Assembly: GCA_014885115.2 (NCBI GenBank)
Contig: WKLE02001541.1
Span: 1 to 52,313 of the forward strand
Direction: 5' to 3'
From: Asterionellopsis glacialis
Taxonomy: Eukaryota > Bacillariophyta > Plagiogrammaphyceae > Rhaphoneidales > Asterionellopsidaceae
DNA: 52,313 nt
A program made the position numbers and the translations under genes. The notes beneath the pieces are model-generated. The model did not search any database. It had not been told where the DNA came from and saw only the letters and a program-made list of their open reading frames with translations. Below, piece by piece: positions 44,183-52,313 of the stretch. Within the stretch, counting starts at the first letter, position 1, and each line of letters opens with the position of its first letter.

Positions 44183-46895
44183 ATGACGAAAACTAGAGAG
44201 GCAATCACATCGCCGCAATCAAAGGCAAAAAATTATAGAAAGGGACAAACGAAGAATGATACCACCAAAACAAAGTCAAGCATGTTGACATTGCAAGTTT
44301 TCCGTGTAATTGCTGGCGCTATATGCTGTCTATACATAGCAAATAGCTTCAAATATTTTGAATTGAATCTAAATTCTGTTTTTGAATACAACGACACATC
44401 GCACACTATTCCACAAGAAAATAAAAGACAATTAGATTTTTCTCGTGAACAAATGTCTTTCCACAAGGTTGATGCACTTGTCGGAGCAGTTGAGAAACAT
44501 GAACGTACAAATTCTGGCTCTGTCAACAAAGCACCAGGAATTCGAACTGCTGCTACACCCACTGAAGAAGCAATGAAACATAAAAAAGAATTGATACGAG
44601 AAAAGGTTGTACCGGAGAAAATCGCAGATTCAAGCAGGCATAGTGGTGATGAGAGGACTCAAATCAATATTGAAAAGCACACAAATGACCAACATCATCA
44701 GAACATTTCTGTTGATGGAAAAAATGAAACAGTTGTAACTCTTAAGCTGACTAACTTTGCGTCCACTAATAAAACTTCAGAAAAGCATACTTCAACTAAG
44801 ACTACAACCACAACTACAACTACAACGACGGTAACGACTACTAAAACAAAGGTGAAACATGGAAAACAAAACTTTTTTGGATTTGTGCGCATTCCGAAAA
44901 CAGGCAGGTAGGTTTTATGTTGATAAAAAGGGAGATTTTTTTTATTGTCATTTAACATATTTGGTTGGTTCTCTCTCGTTTTACGATAATATGTGAATCA
45001 GCACTTCGACTCTACATTTCTTTATGAATGAAAAGGGTCTGAAAAGTGCGGATTATTTCTTCAGAGATTTCGACAAATATGAGACTTCTCATGAAAATTA
45101 TAGCGGAATGTATGCGTGTGTCTTTGGGGATCCGTCAGTGTCTCAACATGAAAAATTGAAATCATCCAAAAAAAAATTGGTTTATAATTGTCCTCACAAA
45201 AACTTCAAAACTATTAAGAAGTACTTTAAATCCGCTTCGAAGAGATTTAGTCTTGATGCGCGGACGAATGGTTCATTACAACAGAATAATCCATCACTCA
45301 TTACCTTTTCAATGGTTCGGGAACCCTTTGATAGGTTGCGTTCTTATTTTTACTTTGTTCGAAAAGAGGTCAATGGTACACAGCATTGGAAGAATGCGCA
45401 ATCTGAGAACCAGTACGAAGCCATCCGTGATGGAGACTTTGGAAGGTGGTTAGATCTTCTGGATGCAGAAAAAGGAAGACCAAAAAGCCAATTCGGATAT
45501 TTTGACAAGGACGTGGACGATGCAATCTCGATTATCAAAGGTACGAAAGCAAAAGTGCACGTATATGTACATGAGTGCTTTGAAGCGTCACTTAGATTAA
45601 TGGCTGAAGAATTTAATCTATCATCCAATGCGGTGGATAAGTTTCTGGATTCCAATGAATTCTTTTCAAGAAACAACAAAGATTTTTACAATGTTACCAA
45701 AGAGGATAAAAGACTAGATGAGCTGAGGAACAAGGCAAGACGATTGTTTCCCGATGAACACAAGTTTTATGATGCAGCTAAGGAACAGTTCAAGAGAAGA
45801 CTTTCAACATCTGGTCTAGACCTTACATCTTTACAGAAAGGGTGCAAGCTGTTGCATTCAGATCTATCTCCTACAAAAAAGAATCAAGCCAATATTACTG
45901 TGTCAGCGTCGGAATTTAAAGCGAGAAATCATTCGGGAGAGAAAGCGGTAGATGACACCATAAAGCATGATAAGCCTGCTACAAAACAAAGTACAGGCTT
46001 TTTCATGGGATTCATTAGAATCCCAAAAACAGGAAGGTAATTTTTTCAATAAGCTTACTCTACTTTTACGGCCTTACAAGAGATCTGTATCTAATGTTGC
46101 ATGTGATATTTATCTCTAATTTATAGCTCCTCAACACTGAAGTACCTAAAGGGCAAGAGTGGTCTAACGACTTTTGATCATTTCTCTGATGCAAATGAAT
46201 GCATATTTGGCAGTAGAAGATTGCATCAATTTTTACCTAATGAGGAACATGGTTCCGTACCCAGAATCAATTGCCCTCATTTTTCACTACAAGATGTTCA
46301 AAAGCTCTACAAAACTGCACCGGTTGATCACTCATCAATACCTTTGCGAGTATTTACTATGGTTCGGGAACCTTTTGATCGATACAGATCATATTTCTAC
46401 TATGTTCGACGAGGATTAAACAAATCACAGGGTTGGGGAAAGTTTCAATCCGTAAAACAATATCAAGCAATCGCTGAGGGGGACTTGGAGAAATGGATGG
46501 AACTTTTAAAAGAAAGTGACATACCAAAGCCACAATATCGCTTTTTATCAAAAGATATCGACAAAGCAATTTCTCTTATTGAAGGAGATGAACCGGAGGT
46601 GCATACGTACATTAACGAATGCTTTGAAACATCGTTTTATCTAATGGCAGACACATTTGAAATCCCATCACAGACAGTAAGTGAGTTTGTTGACGACTCG
46701 GAAGTATTCCATTCCAACAGTAACAAGAAATCATACGAGGTGACAAAAATGAACCAAAAGAAGATGGAACTGCTCCGAGAAAGAGCAAAGATATTCTTTG
46801 CGGATGAATATAAATTTTACAATGCAGCCGTAAAGCAATTCAAGAAACGACTGTCTCTGTCGAAAGTAAGTTCGACTTCATGTCAACACTTGTAG
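44183..46895 (+). CDS. Tandem two-domain sulfotransferase
   Basis: Inferred exons: 44183-44907, 45002-46036, 46127-46895 (842 aa). Exon 1 gives a type II anchor near residues 37-55 and a long stem ending in a poly-Thr/Lys stretch (about 207-228), a mucin-like linker. Two sulfotransferase domains follow in one polypeptide. Domain 1 has IPKTGSTS at 237-244 and 'FSMVREPFDRLRSYF' near 345. Domain 2 has IPKTGSSS at 582-589 and 'FTMVREPFDRYRSYF' near 664. Each repeats the 'CVFG'/'CIFG' block, the 'VHVYVHECFEAS'/'VHTYINECFETS' helix and the 'FPDEHKFYDAA'/'FADEYKFYNAA' helix. Both introns are phase 2 and fall in the Ser codon right after PKTG. Lumenal Golgi location is expected; substrate unknown. 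Splicing is inferred but restores perfect motifs twice. Confidence 0.8.
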
Positions 46896-46952
46896 ACCTA
46901 TCAACACTACCATAGTTGGTGGTCTATAATAAAACTAGTACCATTAGAATTT

Positions 46953-48038
46953 TCATTTGTTCGTCGGTTCTCCAAAGTAGGCTGTGGTAGGTGGTGCATA
47001 AGTTTGCAACGTCGAATAAAAAATTAACGAATACCGATCATACATGGAGGTATCATAAAAGGAAACCCAATGAGGAAACCGACCATCCACCTTTCCGATG
47101 CGGTTTTTAGTATTGACAATTGCTACGGTTTGAGGAGTTGCTTCCACACAAAGTTCGCCCTGTCCATCGGGATGGTTCCCCAGCGCAAGACCGTAAAATG
47201 GTCCTGTGTCCTGTTTGTCGATATGCGGACTCCCGATGAATCCATGTGTAATAGCTAGGGATGTAAAGTTGGCACCAAAGTCAGGATCTACCTCCTGAAT
47301 GGCAATGGATGCCAATTCCCACAAACGACGATTTCGGGCAAACTTGGTTGCCGCCTTTCGGGCCTTCCGGCTTTCTTTCCCTTCAAAATCTCGAGGACTC
47401 GCAAGGACCATATAGGAACTAGCCTTTAGAGAAGGTCGGGTATTGATCTTATGACTGTGACGCCACTTTTCCAGTTCTACCAAAAGGTCCCGTTGCAATT
47501 CATCTCGGATAGGCGTACCTTCTACTCGGATGACCTGTCGAGGTAGCATTCCACTTGTCTCATAATGGTCTAACAATCGTCGCATAACTTTTCCTCGATT
47601 TTCAAATTCCAAAGAACGATGATCCTCTCCAAAAACTGTAGCCAGTCGTTCTCGAAGAACGCCTGTACTCCACGGTTCGAGCTGAGATCGTAACAATTTT
47701 GCATCCCGTTCTGCTGGATTGGCACCAATAATGGCATCATCCTTGGAATTCAGTGCTTTCCAATGCATTTGTCGAATTTGAAGGTTGTTGTGATCCTTTC
47801 CCAATACACGTTTGGCATGACCTACGCGGCACGTAGCACCAAAACAACAAACTACGTTGCCATCATCTATAACGTCATGTCTCCAACGGCATGGAGGTCG
47901 AGGTGGATTGCACGTGCCAAACTTTAAAAAGAAACAGCAAACCCCAACATCATCATCTTGTCCGTCGTTTTCAGTCTCACCATTGCTGTTGCTTATCTCA
48001 TCCTTTTCACGAGGCGCGTCGTACTCTTCTTTTGTCAT
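46953..48038 (-). CDS. CCCH zinc finger and 2OG-Fe(II) oxygenase-like protein
   Basis: 361 aa from the ATG at 48038 (the open frame continues to 48056 without another ATG). Residues about 30-75 hold a CCCH-type finger (CCFFLKFGTCNPPRPPCRWRH) and a second, incomplete-looking one (CCFGATCRVGH). Residues about 120-165 look SAP-like (LRERLATVFG...RRLLDHYETSG). The C-terminal half has the double-stranded beta-helix signature of 2OG-Fe(II) dioxygenases: His-x-Asp at 272/274 (PHIDKQD), a Gly-Glu-Leu turn (GQGELCVE), the distal His at 323 (FPHWV) and Arg at 335 for 2-oxoglutarate (DRYSLIFY). The order resembles AlkB or TET/JBP-type enzymes acting on nucleic acid, and CCCH/SAP modules also suggest a nucleic-acid substrate. 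The exact family is uncertain. It could be a nuclear RNA or DNA demethylase. Confidence 0.65.
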   Translation of the reverse strand: MTKEEYDAPREKDEISNSNGETENDGQDDDVGVCCFFLKFGTCNPPRPPCRWRHDVIDDGNVVCCFGATCRVGHAKRVLGKDHNNLQIRQMHWKALNSKDDAIIGANPAERDAKLLRSQLEPWSTGVLRERLATVFGEDHRSLEFENRGKVMRRLLDHYETSGMLPRQVIRVEGTPIRDELQRDLLVELEKWRHSHKINTRPSLKASSYMVLASPRDFEGKESRKARKAATKFARNRRLWELASIAIQEVDPDFGANFTSLAITHGFIGSPHIDKQDTGPFYGLALGNHPDGQGELCVEATPQTVAIVNTKNRIGKVDGRFPHWVSFYDTSMYDRYSLIFYSTLQTYAPPTTAYFGEPTNK

Positions 48039-48065
48039 CTTTTGCTGTCTTGTCAAATGAAAAGT

Positions 48066-48386
48066 CTAGCTACTAGGAACTACTGACCATGGGAACGCAC
48101 ATGAACAACTCGAGGTCGACATGGTGATCGAACTGTTGTAAGCGTTGCACGCGTCAAGAGCCAACAAAAGAGATAGAATTTGTTCTTCATCGGCCAGAAT
48201 TTTTCCCGGATTTCGAAATTTCCCACCAACTTCATTCGTTTTTCTCCTGTCTAAAAACCGGGCTACATGCGAAGAGTCCATTTTAAGATCAACCTCACAA
48301 TGAGCGACATGGTTGCAACCGCAGCAGCGGTAGGTATATTTCTTTATGAATCCGCCATTCTGTGATCTATTTTGTAAGTGGAGCAT
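48066..48386 (-). CDS. Possible small Cys-containing protein or lost 5' exon
   Basis: 106-codon frame from the ATG at 48386, ending 27 bp before the oxygenase ATG. It contains a 'CCGCNHVAHCEVD' Cys/His cluster and otherwise unremarkable sequence. It could be a separate small gene, an upstream exon of the oxygenase gene, or chance. I see no convincing splice pair joining the two; the only intron that would fit is about 43 nt, which is short. Confidence 0.25.
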   Translation of the reverse strand: MLHLQNRSQNGGFIKKYTYRCCGCNHVAHCEVDLKMDSSHVARFLDRRKTNEVGGKFRNPGKILADEEQILSLLLALDACNAYNSSITMSTSSCSCAFPWSVVPSS

Positions 48387-48532
48387 AAGATAGAAGCAGC
48401 AGAACGGGCCAACACTGCAATTCACCAATCATATATGAAAAAAGGCAAGAACAAGAAGTAGTATCATATTTCTTTCAACGACCGACCTTTCGCAGACGTT
48501 TGTATTATTTTTTTTAAAAAAGTTCCCATACT

Positions 48533-48907
48533 ATGGGGATCCAACGCGACAAATGGATCCATTTTATTGTGAGCTATATTTTAATTATTGTAGTGTTTAT
48601 GGTACTTCGACAGATTCAATTTCTCCGTGAACGATACGAAGCCTTGATATTCGTGTTGGCGTTCACCGTTGCTTTTTTTGTTGGGTTGTTAAAAGAAACT
48701 GCAGATGCAATCCTGAAGGAATCTGGAACTCCTGATAGCTTAGATATACTTGCGGATTTCCTTGGTGCAGGAGCAGGGTTAATGACTTTGATCATCATTG
48801 CTGTTGTTCAGAAAAGTCGACAACAACGCCTTGACAACGAAACATCGAATCCCAGTGAGGAAGTAATAGAGGAGGAAGAGTTGAACAACCACAATGACCA
48901 GGTATAG
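48533..48907 (+). CDS. VanZ-like small membrane protein
   Basis: 124 aa with three membrane segments (about 11-27, 36-52 and 78-94). 'DKWIHFIVSYIL' at the start, 'GLLKETADAI' (Glu at 55) after the second segment and 'SLDILADFLGAGAG' before the third follow the VanZ/DUF2279 pattern (DK.xHf, G..KE..D, D.lAn..Ga..G). The C-terminal 30 residues are acidic. VanZ-like proteins are poorly understood membrane proteins. No clear targeting peptide, so the membrane is not known. The ATG follows a T/A-rich leader. The reverse gene ahead of it is divergent. Confidence 0.6.
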   Translation: MGIQRDKWIHFIVSYILIIVVFMVLRQIQFLRERYEALIFVLAFTVAFFVGLLKETADAILKESGTPDSLDILADFLGAGAGLMTLIIIAVVQKSRQQRLDNETSNPSEEVIEEEELNNHNDQV

Positions 48908-49092
48908 GAACCAAATGGTGACAGAAATCATTGCAATTCCAAACAAGGTTGAAATTACTACCTGTCTCCCAATATTACTAGAAGCAATTACGGTATAGTA
49001 ACTCTTGGCTACAAAGTATTCACTTGCAATTGAAAATGAAATGGTGCCTCGACAGGCTGCTCGCAATGGACTTTGTTAATTTCAATGTGACT

Positions 49093-51819
49093 TTACTTTT
49101 CGTCGGAATTTCTATTCAACAAAAGTGCCGCCCGCTCTTGAATACTCTGACAGTGCAATAAGAGATACTTTTCATAATTTCCCTCTTGTTGGAGTTGGTT
49201 TAGAACTGACGCTGCTCTGGTTCCACAAACAGCTAAAGCCACAGCAGATGTGTGTAAAGCCATGTTCAAAACATCATTCTCTATTAGATGGTCGTCTTCA
49301 CCACCACTATATTGGCTTTGCTCCACAATAGTACAATGCTTCTCACAAGTTGCATCCGCGTGACCAACACACGATAACAATTCACACATGATTTTCCCCC
49401 CATGGCGTGTCATCATGGGGTAGGCACCTATCAATAGATTTATCAATGCAACTAGCGCAACCAATTGGATTCTTCGTCCTTCCCACGCATAGTCCCAACG
49501 TAAGAGTGGTAATAAGGAAGCTAATCCAATCCGTCCCATTTCCAAGGAATCTGCCACAAGAATGGCATTGTTGTCGTCGTCGTTGTTGTTATCACTTATT
49601 GTGTCTTGGATTGTGGCATGTTGATGTAATAAGGGTATAATCCCTCCTACCAACAAACCGAGGATGAGTCCATCTTCTGTGTCCATTTCTCTATAGCTAT
49701 TTTTCTCTAAAATAGTCAAAAGTTGACCTGTAGCTTGTCGACGTTCTTTAGTACGTAGTTGTCGTGGCTGTGCTTCTTCTCTGCCATCATCCTGCTGATA
49801 ATGAAGAAGATTGTAAAAGAATCGGCTTCGTGCAACGCAGACCAAGGCAAGAGCCCCTCCTTTACGACAGCTACGGCACGCCAACTCCAGTACAGATATG
49901 ATAGTGTCTTCAAAATCGACAAATGACAAATTATCATCATCCTTGTATTCCCTTAGGAGTCTGCAAAGTATGGCAGCTCCAATAGCAATATGTTTGGGAT
50001 ACGTAGAATCAATCAAAGAGAAACATATAGGGAGCATGTCCGAAAGAAATTCATGTGCCATTGTTGGTGTTGGTTGTGTTGTCGTCTTATTGGAAGAGGT
50101 AGTGGTAGCCGACGACGATGCATGTAGTTGTTGTACTATTGAATTAAAATCCAAAAGAGAAATCAAATTTGCCACTACATATATTCGTGAGGGGCATACT
50201 TCAAATGATTTTTCAAGCACTTCTTTTTCTTTTTTCTTGGAAGGTTTTCCGAATAATCGAACATTGCTTGTATTAGCCGTGTTTTGTATCATCATTAATG
50301 CATTATTATTTGTTGATTCCTTTCTTTTTTCATTTTCTTGCTGAGTCATATATTTGGTAAAGGGTGTATCACGAGCAAAGAAGTGTGCACGTGCGATTCG
50401 AGCCATTCGTTGGTAACCTAATGCTATACAGACTTTTCTAGCAGTAATACATGTCTTGTCGTCATTATTGTCATCATCATGTGTGGAATTAGGATTAGAG
50501 TCATCTTGATTGTTTTGATGTTGGACAAGCAGAGCCGTATGAAGAACATTCCATAAGTTGCTGACTACTTTCATGGCTGAAGCTGTTGTGGAATTATTCC
50601 ACATGGATCCATCTAATGATAAGTCTTTCCAATTCACAACGGATCCATACTTGAAATAGAGATCAGTTTGTTGTGCCATAGTAGTAGTAGTTGTTGTTTG
50701 TGGTGGGTACACACAATATTTGTTCATCATTATATTACCACCATCTAATTCATCTGATAATGTGGAATCCAGGATTCGTGGATCAATACTACTACTACTT
50801 TTAAACATTTGATCGTTGGTGCCATCCTGTTGTGACGATGGTGTCGATGATGACGACGACAACGATCGAAAAGTTAACGCTGCAATGGCAACAGTTGCAA
50901 GTACATCATAGAATTTTTGTGCGTCCTGTTGTGTTTGATGTTGCTTTTCTATTGCTATTGCTGCTTCTTTCTCTTTCGAATTATTTGGTGATGATGCTTT
51001 TATTGAAGTAGTAGTAACATAACTATTGACAGCGCATACCAAGATCCGTAACATGGTAGGTAACACAATATTACAAATAATTCGTTGTTTCGTTTTTCCT
51101 TCGTCTTGTTCTAAATCATTCTTTGTTGCTGTTATCATTGTAATGTCATGCACTAATGCATCAATCGTAAGTGCCATGGTTGTTGTTGTTTCATCAGCTT
51201 GGACATGAGTATCATGATCCATGTTGCTGCTATCGTCGGTGTCATACTTTTCCTTATAGCTTTGTTCTTCTCTAACTTTATTATTAGCATTAGTATTCCA
51301 AGAGGAATATAATTCAGATAACAATGATTCATAATGCAGAAGGAGAGGTATACCATCATACTTGATCAAATGTAATTGTTGATACTCTTGAGTCTTGTTT
51401 TGAAATAATGTGGGTCGAATCCTTGTGATGTAATTCTTTAATAAAAGGATTAGTGCTTCTTCTATTTTTTGATGGTTGTTGCTGTTTTCATCATTACTGC
51501 AAAACGAGGAAGCTAAACGATCTTTTGCCTTTTGAACAGATATGGGGAGTACTGGCAATGCTGCAGCTTGCCTTGGAGACGTCTCGTCGTCGATGTGATT
51601 ATTATCATGGATTCCAAGATTATATTTTTCTAACTGATATTGAAAATGAATTGGTTTATTAAAGTGATCAACTAAAGATTTCAATGTGGTATCAACCAAT
51701 GTAGAAGTAGTTGTGTCAGGGGAGGAGGACGAATCCTCGTGCACAATTTCAATGAGAGGTGACTTTGACTTTGATGATACAGCTGTCGTTGTTGTTGTCT
51801 CATTTAATTCTTGAATCAT
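49093..51819 (-). CDS. Large helical (ARM/HEAT-like) protein, possibly TTI2-related
   Basis: 908 aa, single exon, ATG at 51819. The first 90 residues are Ser/Thr-rich. The rest is helical with several Asn/Asp/Gln-rich inserts from trinucleotide runs, typical of this genome's proteins. The block 'MLPICFSLIDSTYPKHIAIGAAILCRLLREY' (about residues 580-615) has the feel of the TTI2 central motif (L.PlLL.l.DDy....K..G..lL..ll), and the C-terminal third is a run of Leu-rich helices. TTI2 helps the Hsp90-TEL2 chaperone assemble PIKK kinases. The resemblance is by eye and weak; an unrelated alpha-solenoid is equally possible. Confidence 0.5.
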   Translation of the reverse strand: MIQELNETTTTTAVSSKSKSPLIEIVHEDSSSSPDTTTSTLVDTTLKSLVDHFNKPIHFQYQLEKYNLGIHDNNHIDDETSPRQAAALPVLPISVQKAKDRLASSFCSNDENSNNHQKIEEALILLLKNYITRIRPTLFQNKTQEYQQLHLIKYDGIPLLLHYESLLSELYSSWNTNANNKVREEQSYKEKYDTDDSSNMDHDTHVQADETTTTMALTIDALVHDITMITATKNDLEQDEGKTKQRIICNIVLPTMLRILVCAVNSYVTTTSIKASSPNNSKEKEAAIAIEKQHQTQQDAQKFYDVLATVAIAALTFRSLSSSSSTPSSQQDGTNDQMFKSSSSIDPRILDSTLSDELDGGNIMMNKYCVYPPQTTTTTTMAQQTDLYFKYGSVVNWKDLSLDGSMWNNSTTASAMKVVSNLWNVLHTALLVQHQNNQDDSNPNSTHDDDNNDDKTCITARKVCIALGYQRMARIARAHFFARDTPFTKYMTQQENEKRKESTNNNALMMIQNTANTSNVRLFGKPSKKKEKEVLEKSFEVCPSRIYVVANLISLLDFNSIVQQLHASSSATTTSSNKTTTQPTPTMAHEFLSDMLPICFSLIDSTYPKHIAIGAAILCRLLREYKDDDNLSFVDFEDTIISVLELACRSCRKGGALALVCVARSRFFYNLLHYQQDDGREEAQPRQLRTKERRQATGQLLTILEKNSYREMDTEDGLILGLLVGGIIPLLHQHATIQDTISDNNNDDDNNAILVADSLEMGRIGLASLLPLLRWDYAWEGRRIQLVALVALINLLIGAYPMMTRHGGKIMCELLSCVGHADATCEKHCTIVEQSQYSGGEDDHLIENDVLNMALHTSAVALAVCGTRAASVLNQLQQEGNYEKYLLLHCQSIQERAALLLNRNSDEK

Positions 51820-52313
51820 TTTTATAACATGCGCGATAGATAGTCTCCTTCTAGTCTGACTGTTGTTAATTTAATTAGATGAGATGAGGACTGTGGCGTG
51901 CGGTGCGGTTGTTGTCTAACCAATCGATGTTTTGAAAGATAGGATTGCCATGCATCGATGCAGTGCGACGATTCAGGTGTTATGGTCAACAAGACAAAAA
52001 AAGATGTTTCTGCAATTTTTTTTGAAATGTTGGGCACTCCCGTGTCTGTATTACAGAAGTTAGTGAACTATGTTAAGGAGTGATACTTTTCTGGAACTCT
52101 GTCCGTTATAAACCGTTAAAATGTATGAGTTCCTTCAACAGGCACAGAACACCATCTATTTGGATTTTTCTCTGTCGCTGCTAAGTAGTCTGAATCCTAG
52201 GTACCTTGTACAGTAAACGCGCGCATCGATGAAGGCAGAAAAGCGTGAATTACCAGGTACTAACTAACTCTGTTCTAAACCTTATTGGGTTATAAGCCTA
52301 TGCTATTTTCTAA
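51820..52313. other. Right-edge intergenic region
   Basis: No gene supported. It contains the promoter side of the reverse gene at 49093 and a small GGTACC cluster (CCTAGGTACCTTGTAC near 52196-52213 and TACCAGGTAC at 52251-52260). Confidence 0.4.

Noticed and set aside
48039..48385. Joining the 106-codon frame to the oxygenase gene by a 43-nt intron
   Set aside because: The intron would be very short and the donor weak; reported only as a low-confidence separate frame.
1..52313. tRNA, rRNA or snRNA genes
   Set aside because: I looked for TTCGAATC-like T-arms and conserved rRNA/snRNA words and found no convincing match by eye. A tRNAscan/Infernal run would be needed to be sure.

Overview
The window looks like nuclear DNA of a diatom. 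The signs are a signal peptide followed by an AF-type plastid-import context, proteins of mixed algal type (HPP, gametolysin M11, hydroxyproline-arabinosyltransferase-like, short LRR proteins), mostly intronless genes, and introns of about 70-150 nt with GTAAG-like donors where introns occur. I cannot name the genus. I saw no rRNA, tRNA, CRISPR array, insertion sequence or intact transposon.

Layout. 1-2016: gene-free, full of short palindromes. 2017-3690 (+): HPP-family membrane protein. 3897-5387 (-): hydroxyproline/serine glycosyltransferase-like type II membrane protein. 5388-6347: divergent promoter region with CRE-like and G-box sites plus palindromes. 6348-9122 (+): seven-exon LRR membrane protein in which every intron is phase 1. 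10275-13948 (+): five-exon secreted gametolysin-type (M11) metalloprotease. About 13960-22295: an 8.3 kb AT-rich, gene-free block almost devoid of CpG, with an ACTAAA-type satellite in it. 23162-24571 (+): BioD-like/DRTGG protein. 26354-28309 (+): plastid-type protein with a histone-tail-like stretch and a SAP-like C-terminus. 28310-31823: gene-free, with palindromes and a 24-bp hairpin tandem repeat. 31824-35843 (+): long disordered single-pass membrane protein. 36498-36953 (-): SelM/Sep15-like ER protein without the redox motif. 37854-38237 (+): complex I 21-kDa-like subunit. 38817-39728 (+): RbfA-like. 40682-41617 (+): TIM-barrel sugar isomerase-like. 41827-43295 (-) and 44183-46895 (+): divergent sulfotransferases, the second with two catalytic domains in tandem. 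46953-48038 (-): CCCH finger plus 2OG-Fe(II) oxygenase-like. 48533-48907 (+): VanZ-like small membrane protein. 49093-51819 (-): large helical protein, possibly TTI2-like.

There are no operons. Neighbours are mostly functionally unrelated housekeeping and secretory genes. A loose secretory/cell-surface theme links the glycosyltransferase, the M11 protease, the LRR protein and the sulfotransferases.

The strongest unexplained signals are the CpG desert, the lineage-type intergenic palindrome family (GTACCAGGTAC, TAGGWCCTA and CTCTAGAG cores), the sulfotransferase family with one intron position inside the PAPS-binding loop of all three domains, and the SelM-like protein that has lost its CxxC/U motif.
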